The translations under genes and the position numbers were made by a program. The notes under the pieces were generated by a model, which was not told where the DNA came from, did not search any database, and saw nothing but the letters and a program-made list of their open reading frames with translations. From the NCBI GenBank assembly GCA_031002005.1, contig CM061921.1, positions 128,572,036 to 128,636,035 of the forward strand: 64,000 nt of DNA, given 5' to 3'. This DNA is from Vandiemenella viatica. Lineage: Eukaryota > Arthropoda > Insecta > Orthoptera > Morabidae. Position 1 is the first letter of the stretch; every line of letters begins with the position of its first letter. Below are positions 1 through 10,764 of this stretch, piece by piece.

Positions 1-87
1 ACAAGTTAGGTGTGTTTCTTCGAAGCCTAAATATGACACCCAGTTGGTGCTAAGTGATTAACAATGTTGGCAATTAGAGAATATAAT

Positions 88-1320
88 ATGTGTTCAAAAA
101 GTAACAAGAATTTGGAAATTTTGCGGTACATCCGATTGGTAAGATCTTTTCGTTATTGTGTTGCCAAACATGTGTAAAAATTTTGAGCTATATTGTATGT
201 TTAGTCCTTGTCAGCTGTTGAGAGTATAATACACGTTTTAATACAGTCAGCGGTTTTTCATTTGTATCAATTATGGATCAGAGAATTTCCATTAAATTTT
301 GCTATAAAAATGGAATTAAGTGCAACAACATTTTAGAAATGTTATATATTGCTTTTGGTGAATCTACTATGATTAAAAAATGGGTTTATGAATGGTATAA
401 GCGTTTTCAAGATGGCTGTGATGACGCTGAAGATGGCAAGCGTACTGGCTGTTTTAGCATCTTAATAACACACAAAAAATTAAAAAATGATTATAAACGA
501 TCGCCAAGTTTCTGATGATGTTGGCATATCGAATGGCTCAAGCTATGCAATTTGTTCATCTGTTTTGGGTATGAAATGTGTTGCAGCAAAATTATGAATG
601 GAAATTGCTGAGGAATTGATAAATGAGGTCAACAACGATTCGGAACTATTGAAAAGTGTCATAACGGGTGATGAAACAAGGGTTTATGGGTATGAGGTCG
701 AAACTAAGGTTCAATAGTCCCAGTGGAGGCATTCTGGATCACCAAGACCAGAAAATGCTCGACAACTTCGGTCAAATGTGAAATTTATGCTCACTGTGTT
801 CTTCTATTTTAATGGAATAGTGCACCATGAGTTCTTGCCAGAGGGTCAAAAGCTCAATTTTCAAGTTCATCGTCGTTTGCGTGAAGCAGTCGAAGAAAAT
901 TCCCGGATTTGTGGCAAAACAATTCATGGCTTTTGCATCACGATAATGCACCTGCTCACACATTGTTGCTTGTTGGTGAATTTTTTGGCAAGAAACAACA
1001 ATGTAATGCCCCAGCCTCCGTATTCACCAGACATAGCCTCGTTTTTTCTGTTCTCAAAAATAAAGAGAACCTTGGAAGGACCGTAGTTTCACAAGCATAG
1101 ATGAGATTAAAAGTTAATTGCTGAAAAAGTTAAAACCTATTCCAAATATTGAGTTCCAGAAATGTTTTGGGAATTGAAAGAAGTGCTGGCATAAGATGTA
1201 TAATACCTAATGCCGACTATTTTGAAGGGGATAACATCGATGTAGACGAATAAATAAAATTCTTTCAAAAAAATAATAATAATAAAAAGAAATGAAAATT
1301 CCCATTATTTTTTTAACGCA
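88..1320 (+). mobile_element. Mariner-family DNA transposon, decayed near full-length copy
   Basis: The coding remnant runs from an N-terminal helix-turn-helix region at 273-515 (MDQRISIKFCYKNG, then WVYEWYKRFQDG) through pieces carrying the mariner signatures VITGDET, VHHEFLPEG, HDNAPAHT and PPYSPD (about 650-1090). Known mariner transposases are about 345 residues with a DD34D catalytic triad. Here the frame shifts several times and stops are present, so no active enzyme can be made. The ends carry imperfect inverted repeats: about 88-120 resembles the reverse complement of about 1288-1320, both with a run like GTTCAAAAAGTAA followed by GAATTT. The 1.23-kb length fits a complete mariner. 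Exact ends and a TA duplication are not certain. Confidence 0.82.
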
Positions 1321-1344
1321 ATTCTTGCACCATATCGTTACATA

Positions 1345-1510
1345 AACCAAAGAATATTTGTGATGAGGCTTTGATGAATATTGGTAGAAGAATTGGAAGT
1401 AGTGAATGGAAGCAAGGAGCTGGCATAAGGAGGTCAGGGATTAGAATAAATTACCAAGTAAGATGCTAAACTATTAATTAGAAATACGAAAGGAATTTAA
1501 TAAATTTACG
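1345..1510 (+). mobile_element. LINE D 3'-end fragment
   Basis: This stretch matches the 3' coding end of the LINE D copy at 52860-53060. Shared segments include the codons for an NIGR-like motif and a block reading GTCAGGGATTGGAATAAATT at the other copy. Only the end of ORF2 survives, which fits a 5'-truncated LINE insertion or a broken piece. The reading frame is not maintained. Confidence 0.6.
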
Positions 1511-1786
1511 TGACTTCCTCTAACTTGGGTGCACGTGCGAGATTTCCCATGTTTCTATTTACATCAGCATAGACAGAAATATTCTGTTTTTTGTGTAGTG
1601 TTTTTTTTTTTTTTAATGTGTCTTTCCTTCTTTCAACTTTGATGAATGTAACATGTGCTTTATGTTTCTTACAATATTAAATTTATCTATAAAGATATAT
1701 TAAACACTGACAACAATGATTTTTGTAATATGCTTAAAAATAAACAAAGCTAAATTGTAATATAACTATAGGCATAATTTTAGCAG
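1511..1786. other. Non-genic AT-rich stretch
   Basis: I see no coding signature and no recognisable repeat, apart from a T-tract near 1605-1615. Confidence 0.5.
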
Positions 1787-1789
1787 TTA

Positions 1790-2147
1790 GGGAGCGTCCA
1801 TAAACTATGTAGCCTCCTCTGAAAAAAAACCTCCTCCCCCACGTAGGCTGAAGTGGTTTTAGAACCCCTTCCTCCAACTGGTCCATAGCTTTCTTCCCCA
1901 TTGATTCCAGAAGACAGTTTGCTCTTGTCAGGCTATCGTTAATTACATACGGAGATAATGAAATGACTGAAAGAAATATTCACACACTTGTGTGTGTGTT
2001 CTGTACGTTATTCTAACTGTAACAAATAATATGAATGAAAGCGTTGTGGTGTGTCTCCGTAATCCCCTCCATCTTCACGGAGCCCAACTTAGTGTTTTAC
2101 CAAACCCCTTCCCTCTAGACCGAGCCACGTAGTTTATGAACACTCCC
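1790..2147. mobile_element. MITE with TTA duplications (PIF/Harbinger-like)
   Basis: The left end, beginning GGGAGCGTCCATAAACTATG, is mirrored at the right end (reverse complement GGGAGTGTTCATAAACTACG). The element is flanked by TTA at 1787-1789 and TTA at 2148-2150. Three-base TWA duplications are the hallmark of PIF/Harbinger elements, so I assign it there tentatively. It is 358 bp long with no coding capacity, and contains a short TG repeat near 1990. A related but more diverged element is at 46764-46989. Confidence 0.8.
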
Positions 2148-2909
2148 TTACTTGTGAACAACATTGAATCATAACCGATAGTTCCTACAGTGTCAACTGA
2201 TTGGTGTACAAATAATAAAAAAGAAGAAGTTTCATAATCTTAAAATTTGCAAATGGTAAAAGAAAACTAAATTTTCCAGTGGTGGAAGCAAACTGAAATG
2301 GCAGAAAAAAGCAGTTCATATTTAGACTATAACCTGTGAAACAGTATAGAACTTACTTTTGTCACGAGAAAATGTCCTTTACCGAGGAAAAATTGTTTAA
2401 TGTGTACAAAATAACTACTATATGGGGCATCCAAAAATAAACCGGAATTTTGTTAATTTGACGCGCTAAGTGACCTGAGCAGTGCAGCTTAGCGGGAAAT
2501 TGGAGGGTGGGGGGATGGTGAGAGAATAACCATGTTCAAAGTCTTTTACACATGTCTGCATTTTCATTGTTGCCATGAGTTAACAAGAGGTAACACCCTC
2601 TGTTGCGCAAGGTGTTATTATTTGTTTTCTCTTCAACAAATGTGTGAAATTTGGAATAGACTCACCAAGCACAGTTCGGAGATGCTACTCTATGTAATAC
2701 CCAAGTATTTGACTGGGCCAAGAAGTTTTGAAATGGTCGTGACAAAGTGGAGTGTCAAAGCCACAAACGGCGTCTACTGGTCAACGTCAATGACATCAAT
2801 ATTCGGGCCGTCGGTTAGTTTGTGAAAGACGATTGTCGTATTACTGTTGCCGAGATTGTGTCGGAGGTAGTTATAAGTGTTGAAAGTGTCCATACGATTA
2901 AGTCTGACG

Positions 2910-3074
2910 CAGGACGGAGGGATAGGCGGTGCCATGCACCGGGGCCCCCAGATTCATGGGTCCCCCAGCGTAGATTAAAAACAAGATCGCCAGATCGCCC
3001 ATCCCGCCTGAGGATCCAAAATATATATATATATATTGGGTACCGGGGCTCTTGTTAACATAGGTACGCCACTG
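2910..3074. mobile_element. GC-rich hAT-type MITE, copy 1
   Basis: It starts CAGGACGGAGGGATAGGCGG and ends with the reverse complement of CAGTGGCGTACC. Next to the ends it shares the block GGCGGTGC...TGCACCGGGGCCCC with the better-preserved element at 16965-17333. It contains an (AT)n run near 3021-3036. The 8-bp flanks (GTCTGACG and GTCAGAAA) no longer match exactly, so this copy is older or has been altered. Confidence 0.65.
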
Positions 3075-3111
3075 GTCAGAAATACTTCGATACAGAAAAG
3101 TACCAGCAAGA

Positions 3112-3237
3112 CAGGCCCGCACCACAACACCGGGCCCCTGCCTGGGCCGGTAGTTGAGGTCGGAGGGGCCACTGCCGACAGGGGGGCCCGCATCAAATGT
3201 GTAGCCTAGGAGCCCACAAAGCCTAAATGCGGCCCTG
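3112..3237. mobile_element. Small GC-rich hAT-type MITE with exact 8-bp duplication
   Basis: It begins CAGGCCCGCACCACAAC and ends with the reverse complement of CAGGGCCGCATTTAGGC. The flanks CAGCAAGA (3104-3111) and CAGCAAGA (3238-3245) are identical 8-mers, the duplication length of hAT transposons. At 126 bp it has no coding capacity and depends on a transposase elsewhere. It sits only 38 bp from the MITE at 2910-3074, inside the same mariner relic. Confidence 0.8.
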
Positions 3238-3969
3238 CAGCAAGATGGATTCCATATCTTCTGAACGAGGAACAAAAGAATGTGCGGAAAGACATCTGTC
3301 AGTGACTACTGAATCGCTTTTAAGAAGGAGAGATTTTTTAGACCGTATCGTGACCTGCACTGAAACATCGGTACAACCCCATCAAATGTGAGGTGGAGTA
3401 GGGGGTGGAGGAAAGATGAAGAGGGAGCACCAATCAAGGCCAAGACATGACTGCTGGGAAAATTATGGCAACTGTTGTGAATCAAAAGGTGTAGGTATTG
3501 TTGATTGACTTCCTATCACGGCGAATGCGGCCTACTACTACCACCTGCTGGACGATGCCAGGACTGCATATCGTATCAAATGACGCCATCAATCGATTCG
3601 TGACGTCTTCCGTTTGTACAACAATGCACGGCTGCATACAGCATTTCTAACTTGTAATAAACTCACTGAAATGCACTGGCAATTTCTTGAACACCCTCCT
3701 TATGGTCCAGATTTGTCTCCATGCAATAGGAGGGGAAAGATTTGAAAATGACGCGGCAGGCAAACAGTATGTGTACAATCGGCAACTTGTGCAGCCACCT
3801 CCTTATTTCTATGACGGGATCAGGAAACTTCCGATTCGATGGAGAAAATGTATTTCTGTTGAAGGAAAAAAATAAAATGTATTTTTATTTACAACCAATA
3901 AAGTTGTGTAAAAAGAATTCCGAATTATATTTGAATGACCCTAATGTGTTAATGGCAGTTCAGCCTTGA

Positions 3970-5420
3970 AGTATACACAGACTATAAGGAATATAAGTAG
4001 CCTACCAGAGATCTTCTTTTGAGTTCTCCCAGGCATATTCTGGACAGTTAATGACTGTATAAGACAAAAATATTTTTGTACTTTATTTTACAAGTTCCTT
4101 AAAAATTATATGAATTATCTTATATTCTGAAACTGCTGACATGTATTCCACTTTCTATCATTTACTGAATCAAAGGTGATATTTGCTATGCGTGTAAATG
4201 TTGCATGTGTTTATGTAATTGGTAATATATAAATATATATTATTACCCATATGTAATATAATGTTTATTGAAATATTAGTGTTGAAACTCCTCGTGGATT
4301 GAATAATTAAAATTTATATTATTTAGGCACATTACTGTGGTATTAAAAAAATTATAAAAATAGGTCTTTTGCGTATAAAAAATAAGTATTACAATTAATT
4401 TTAATTTGAGATAGATCTTCAAGTAAATAACATGCCATAGAACTCTACTACTAACAAAGAGAAATTGGTCAGTAGTAGAATGAGTAATTTCAATCTTCTA
4501 TCTCGAAAATTTCAGTGACATCTGGCTAAGCACTTTTTGTCTTTATGGTGTGTAACAATCAGAAAAGGTTCAATTTTATTTGCATTCTCTGATGATACCA
4601 TTTGGAACAGACACATTCCTCCACTTCTAATGCTCCAGCTGTTTTACAATGCCTGCAGGGTCTTCTTGTAAAGAACCCATCTACAACTCCAATCAGTATG
4701 AAGAAATAGGTGTAGCATCTGTATTTTCTTTGCAGAATATATTTTTAAATTTTATGTTGAGAACGTTAACCTTATTACAAAAATCAGTATTATAATCATT
4801 GTGAATTAGTGGTGGTATATTGTTGTCATTGCAACTCACTTTTCTTTTGTACAGCAAATTTTTTTTTGCAAGTGCTTTCCCCAGTGCTTGTAGAAAGCTA
4901 TTTGGAACAGAAATAGTTAAAAGCCTTATTCATTGACATTTCACTTTATGACTCAACTGTGCCTTTCCCCCCTGGAACATGTGTGCATTCTACTTTGTTT
5001 CTTAAACAGTTATTTCATTGTCTTAGTTGTTCATTTCGCTGAAAAATATAAGTGCTGATACCTTACCAGATTATAGATGTATGATAATACAGGTCTTCAA
5101 CATTGTTTCATTTTACTTATCAATCAGGTATCCTCTAGCATATTCTTTTGAAGCTTTTTCATACTTATAAACACTACCTTTTTTTCTTCTTCTTCTATGG
5201 ACAGTCAAAATTAAGACTTGTGTGACTGCTTAGTCCTATAGTCGGTGAAGCGGATTGAAGTAATTTTGGCGTAGCACTCCTTGGACCAAATCATTTTGTT
5301 AACCCTCAATAACCCCGTGGCAGTTACAGTCCATGTGTTTAACAGTGGAAGGATCCTGTCACAAAATCTGATGAATTTGAGGTTAACCAATGTGGCTCAT
5401 AACATAGTGTGATAGTGGAC
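3970..5420. other. AT-rich stretch without recognised gene
   Basis: I found no long ORF, domain signature or convincing repeat here. The composition is AT-rich with many short homopolymer runs. Confidence 0.5.
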
Positions 5421-5478
5421 TTCACATAAAGAACAATGAAACAGATGACTATAACTTCACAAAAAGATTATCCATTAT

Positions 5479-7130
5479 TTGGCAATACTCTTTAAAAATT
5501 ACAGAGATATTGAGTGCTGGTTTAGTGATACAACTAGGGACAATCATCCTGTGATGGGAGGGAATGAATCAGAGGATAGTCTCCCTAAAAGTATAAATGA
5601 GGAAACCACAAAATTTGAAATAAATTCTCAGGAAATTATGAAGAAACTCAGAAAGCTAAAAAAAGACATAAAGGGGCTGTTGTAGATAATATTACTACAG
5701 ATTTATTAAAGCTTGTGGGATATGATATTGTACCTTACCTTGAAATTTTATTTAAAATGAGTTTGGAGTCTTGCTGCCAACCAGAGGATTGGAAAAGAGT
5801 GATAGTAGTATCAGTTCATAAAGGAGGGGTTGCAAATAAGGTTGAAAATTACAGGCCAATTAGTTTTACATCAGTGTTAGGCAAAATGATGAGAAATGTC
5901 TGAGGAAAGAAACTGGTTTTCAGATCGACAACATGGCTTTAGGCAAGGATATTCATGTGAATCTCAGATGGTGGGCTATATGCAAGATATTTCAAATGAA
6001 TTGTACAAGGAAGGCCAAGTTGATACCATGGCACTAGATCTTTCTAAGGCGTTTGACAGCATGAGGCATAAAATGGTTGTAAGCAAACTAAAATTTATTG
6101 GACTGGATGAAAAAGTTACTTGTTGGGTAGAGGAATTCTTAAAAGCCAGTAAGCAAAGTGTTAGAAGAGGAAATACATTATCAAAAGAGGTGGAAGTAAA
6201 TATGGGAGTGCCACAGGGTAGTGTTTGGGACCATTGCTGTTCATAATTCTAATGAATGACTGTGTTGATGAGTTACAGTGAGAGTCTCGGAATTTCACAG
6301 ATGTTATAATGATATAAAATACGTTCAAAACAGGTGTAGACTGTGTACAGCTGTAGGGTGACCTGGATAGAATATATAAATGGGTAGGTCAGCATTGACT
6401 GAATATAAATGCCAAGAAAAGTCTACTTATTAGGAACACAAAAAACAAAAGGTTAATTACGATTATAGGATGGGGTCAGAATTGCTAGTTGAAAGCTTGA
6501 AGTTTAAATATCATGGCATAATGTTTGATAACAAACTCAATTGGGCAGAGCATATTGGGCAGGTGGTAGGAAGAGGTTACAAAATCCTTTTTTTACTGAA
6601 AAGGGTGATGAGAGGATGTGCCAGAGAAGTTAGGGAGTTGGGTTACAAAACTTTTGTCGGACCTTTGGTTGAATATGGTGGTGTACTTTGGGACCCACAT
6701 TTTGGTTATCAAAAACAGGAGTTGGAAGGTGTGCAAAGAAGAGTAGCTAGTTTTGTTTGTGGAAATTATCGCAGCATCAAGTTAGTAACTGATATGATAA
6801 AGAAGCAGGATTTTAACTCATTGGAGGAAGGGAGGAGGGTGAAGAGAGCTGGGTATGTACAGGGCATATATTGGTGATTGACCTTGGAGGAATATTGGTC
6901 AAAGAATTAGGAATGGAGCATGGAATGGTGACTGTGACCACAAGCTTGCGCTTGATTTCATTCATAAGTGAGTGGGAAAATTTTCTTTTGTTGGTAAGGA
7001 TGTCAGGGAATCAAACAAATTACCATGTGTACAGATGCACAATTTTCAAAAAATTCTCAATGAATTTAGAATTAAAATTTGTAAATCATAATAGTGAATT
7101 GGGGAGGAATTTACCATTCCAATTATAAAA
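5479..7130 (+). mobile_element. LINE D, ORF2 reverse transcriptase relic (CR1/Jockey-like)
   Basis: Successive frames read through a non-LTR reverse transcriptase. Parts present are NYRPISFTS (about 5850), the fingers motif RQHGFRQGYSCESQ (5920s), the palm motif ALDLSKAFDS (about 6030), and MGVPQGSV (about 6200). The C-terminal thumb region lies at 6470-6877, with GPLVEYGGVLWDPHF and VQRRVASFVCGNY. The catalytic FADD box has decayed to a NFTD-like reading near 6290. Frameshifts and stops break it into at least five pieces, and no endonuclease domain is visible upstream, so it is 5'-truncated and dead. Sister copies in this window are at 1345, 12460, 15840, 17342 and 52570. Clade assignment is by signature only. 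Confidence 0.85.
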
Positions 7131-7412
7131 GAAAATAAATATATGTGATTGTTCTTTATTTCAAGACACTTTTATGAAAATAAATGATTACCTATTATGT
7201 TATAAAAGATTAAAGTAAATGATTTTATATGTTGATGAGAAGACTAAATATTTTTGTGAATCTCAGAGAATGTTGTCTAACTTTTTTTAAATTCATGCAG
7301 CATTCTCAATAATTAAAGCTTTTTATTTACTTCACTGATATTAATACTCCAGAGGAAGTTGTTAGTGATGTAAATAATTGTTTTGATGGTTTCCTATCAG
7401 ATGTTAAGCTGA

Positions 7413-8268
7413 TTCTACATCTACATCCATACTCTGCAAATCACAAACATTCTGGGTGGCAGAGGGTGCTAAGCACCAATCCTAAACACGCACACTCCAA
7501 TCCCAAAAAGCACGAGGAAAGAAGGAGTACATAAAAGCATCCTTATGGCATCTTTTTCTCAAATCTTATCCCTCCAGTTAATGCGACGTAAATAGGTTGG
7601 CAGAAGAAGTATTTCATTGTACTCGTAATTTAAAGATTTTTTGCATATTCTCCAATAAATTCGAACGCAAACTATGTCGTCTATCTTCCAAATTATCCCA
7701 GCCCAATCTATGTATCAACTCTGTGACACTTTCATAAGGGCTGTAACAACCAGTCACGAATCGAGCAGCTCTCCTCTGCACCCTCTCCACTGAGTCATTT
7801 AGGCCCTTGCGATACAGATCCCAAACTCTACAACAGTAATCAAGATGCGGACGCACTAGTGTTTTACATGCTATCTCCTTTGTATGAATATTACAGTTCC
7901 TCAAAATATGACCTATAAATCGCAATTTAGACTTTGTTTTACCTATGACAGAAGTTATGTGCAAGTCCCATTTCATGTCCCTTTGTACTATCACCCCCAG
8001 ATACTTCACAGAATCAACTGTGTCAGCAGCTGAATTGTTTATTTTGTACTCAGGAGCAAACTGATTCTTTTTGTTACTTATTCACATTTCCTTGAACTTT
8101 TTGCAATTAAGTGTTAGCTGCCATTTACGGCACCATTCGGAAATAGCATCCAAATCACGCTGAACTTCTAAGCAAATGTCTGAGCACCTTATTTCCCTAT
8201 AGATAACTACATCGTCAGAAAACAATCACAACCAGCATCTGACATGGTCACCGAGATCGTTTATAAAT
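7413..8268 (-). mobile_element. LINE A, 3' half (reverse-transcriptase C-terminus and tail)
   Basis: On the minus strand the sequence resumes at an INDLGDHV-like reading, followed by the catalytic box as FSDDVVIYRE near 8215 instead of the usual FADD. It continues with KYLGVIVQRDMKWDLHI, KTLVRPHLDYCCRVWD and VQRRAARFVTGCYSPYESV (7614-8009). The 3' end near 7413 reads as a GATGTAGATGTAGA-type tail. The 5' half of the same element lies at 10765-12457, separated by LINE B. The splitting point falls between GPLFFL and INDLG of the same conserved block, so the two halves were once continuous. Confidence 0.87.
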
Positions 8269-8274
8269 ATATAT

Positions 8275-10757
8275 ATTTTTTTAAATAAATCTTGTTTCAT
8301 GGATCCCCGCTGAGGAAGGACCTCTGGGATGTGAAACCTGTCATGGTTAATACATATACATACGAGTCATAATCATAGTAAAAACAAGTATATGTTCCAA
8401 AGACAAATAAAGAGAATAACAATAAACATTAATTTTTACAACTGAATTTTGCAAAAGTCATATTGAATACAATCAATTAATTTGTTCAAATTCTTGACTG
8501 GAGTAAAAGGAGTTGCTAATAAGATAATCTCTCAGTTTTTCTTTAAATATATATTCAATATCTGCAAACTGTTTTATACTCTTGGGAAGTTTATTAAACA
8601 GCTGTATACCAGAATAATTAACTCCTCTTTGTACTAATGACAGAGATGTTTGTGTTTTGTGCAAGTTATTTCCGATTCTTGTATTTAAATTCTGTACCTG
8701 TGAATTAAGTAAACAGGTTAAAATGATCTATGACAAAGCACATGAGAGAATATATATACTGAGAAGTCATTGTAAGAATATTGAGTTTTTTAAAAGTTGT
8801 CTCCAAGAAATTCTTGGTTGTACCCTACACAACATTCTAATAGCTCTTTTCTGTGCTATGAAAACTTTGTGAAGAATTTCCCCAAAAGATTATGCCATAT
8901 GACATCACTGAATGAAAATATGAGTAGTAATTGTTTTGTTAATTCAAGATCTCCTGTTATAGAAAGTGTTCCTATTGCAAAGGTAGCACTACTTAACTTC
9001 TTCAGTGGTGAAGTGAAATGTTCATGCAAACAGAGTTTCTCATCTATTTTAATACCAAGGAATTTTATACTCTGTTTCTAATATTGTGTTATTTTTATAG
9101 CTTACTTATAAATCTGGTTGTGCATAATTTTTTTTTAAACCTAATATTATGTGTTTTTTCAAAATTTCATTTTAATGAATTTGCCTTAAACCAATTTCCT
9201 ACTTCACTTAGTACTTCACTTACATTAAATTCTAGATTGCTGTTTGGTGTTTTTCTCACAGTCAGGTTAGTGTCATCTGCAAATAAAACACTCTTAACTT
9301 TGTCAGATAAGTTTCCAGGAAGGTCATTGATGTACAACAAGAAGAGGAGGGGTCCTAGGACAGAACCTTGTAGAATTCCACGTTTTCTTTTCTCCCAGTC
9401 TGATGAAGCATCTTTACTTATTATAGGATCAAAAATGGAAACTTTTTGCATTCGACTTTCCATGAATGATTCAAACCATTTACCTGCGGTTCCATAAATA
9501 CCATAGTATTCCATTTCATTCAAAAGTAATTCATGATTTACACAGTCAAATGCTTTTGCAAGATTACAAAATATTCCTACAGGGCTCATTTTATTATTCA
9601 GTTCCTCAAATGTGTTATTTAAAAATGAGTATATAGGCATTTCTATAGATGATCCTTTTTGGAACCCAAATTGTGATTTAGTGAGGATATTATTTTGTTT
9701 AACATGTTTTATTACTCCACAGTACACGACTTTTTTCAAAAATCTTTGAGAATCCTGTAATGAAATGGGACGATAGTTATCTACACATGTTGCTTCTCCG
9801 TTTTTAAACAGCTGTTTTACTACTGCATATTTTAGTCTATTTGGAAACACGACTTGCATTAAGGATTCATTACAAATGTGGGAAAGTACACGACTAATAC
9901 AATCTGAACACCTTTTCAGTAATTTGTTTGAAATAATGTTATAGCTGGAAGAATTTTTAGGTTTTAATTGTTTCATGTGTTCATTTATTTCTGAGACTGT
10001 TACTGGTGGCAATTGTATTTCTACACATTTATTTGGGAAAGCAGTCTGAAGAAGCCTTAGGGCACTATGTGGGGATGGCTTTCCTATGCCTAATTTCTCT
10101 ACAACTGAAGTAAAATGTTTGTTAAATATTTCACAAACTTCCCCTACTTCACTATGAACAGATCCATTTTGTTCTATTTTTATGTCTTTAGAGAGATTTA
10201 CAGATTTTCCCGTTTCAGTTTTTATTATATTCCATATAGTTTTCATCTTATTGCCTGAATTCTCTGTTTCCTCTGATATATACCTGTTCTTGGCCTTTCT
10301 TATTACATTTCTTAGTATTTTAGAATAAAGTTTGTAATGAGCTTTCAGTGTATAGTTATCTGTTTCTCTTCCTTTTAAGTACAGGTCCCTTTTTGTTTTA
10401 CAAGATACTCTAATACCCTTTGTTGTCCATCCCTTACCCAGTTCATTGTTTGGAGTATTGACAACTTTCCTTTTTTTGAAACTTCCTTCGAAAAGCGTTA
10501 GAAATATATTGAAAAAGGAATCAAAGTTTTCATTAACACCCTGTGCATGGTACACTTCTTACCATTGTTCATTATTTAAGGAATCTATGAAATGCTTTGT
10601 ATTGTTTTCGTTAATATTTCTTCCATATACCCAATTTTTATTGATCTGTTTAATAGTGTTTCTGGACTTGATAGATAACAGCTGGGCATCATGATGTGAG
10701 ATACCATTTATAACTGGAAGTATGTTGTAATTACTGTACTGAGAAGTATCCATAAAA
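8275..10757 (-). mobile_element. LINE B, 5'-truncated non-LTR retrotransposon inserted in LINE A
   Basis: A 462-residue open frame (10555 down to 9167) encodes most of a reverse transcriptase. It has NYRPISLQ, FGFQKGSS, NLAKAFDCVNHELLL, RGILQGSVLGPLLFLLYINDL and an intact YADD-type box read as FADDTNLT. Upstream (10559-10753) a GISHHDAQLLSI reading is the very end of an apurinic-type endonuclease domain, so the copy is 5'-truncated inside the endonuclease. The C-terminal part (8473-8664) has GVNYSGIQLFNKLPKSIKQ. A 3' untranslated region follows to about 8275. The long uninterrupted RT frame shows it is much younger than its host LINE A, although the 3' third is broken. Confidence 0.9.
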
Positions 10758-10764
10758 AATTATC

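Larger units (their letters stand above)
2423..3943 (+). mobile_element. Second mariner-family relic, split by two MITEs
   Basis: Fragments of a mariner/SETMAR-type transposase are readable. Near 3620-3720 frames resemble NNARLHTAF and EHPPYGPDLSPCN, and at 3730-3870 the C-terminal end reads IRKLPIRWRKCISVEGK. Ends near 2424 (GGGGCATCCAAAAATAAACC) and near 3943 are imperfect inverted repeats. Without the insertions at 2910-3074 and 3112-3237 the element would be about 1.2 kb, the usual mariner size. Several stops and frameshifts make it inactive, and the aspartate of the usual DNA(P)AHT motif appears as asparagine. Confidence 0.75.
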
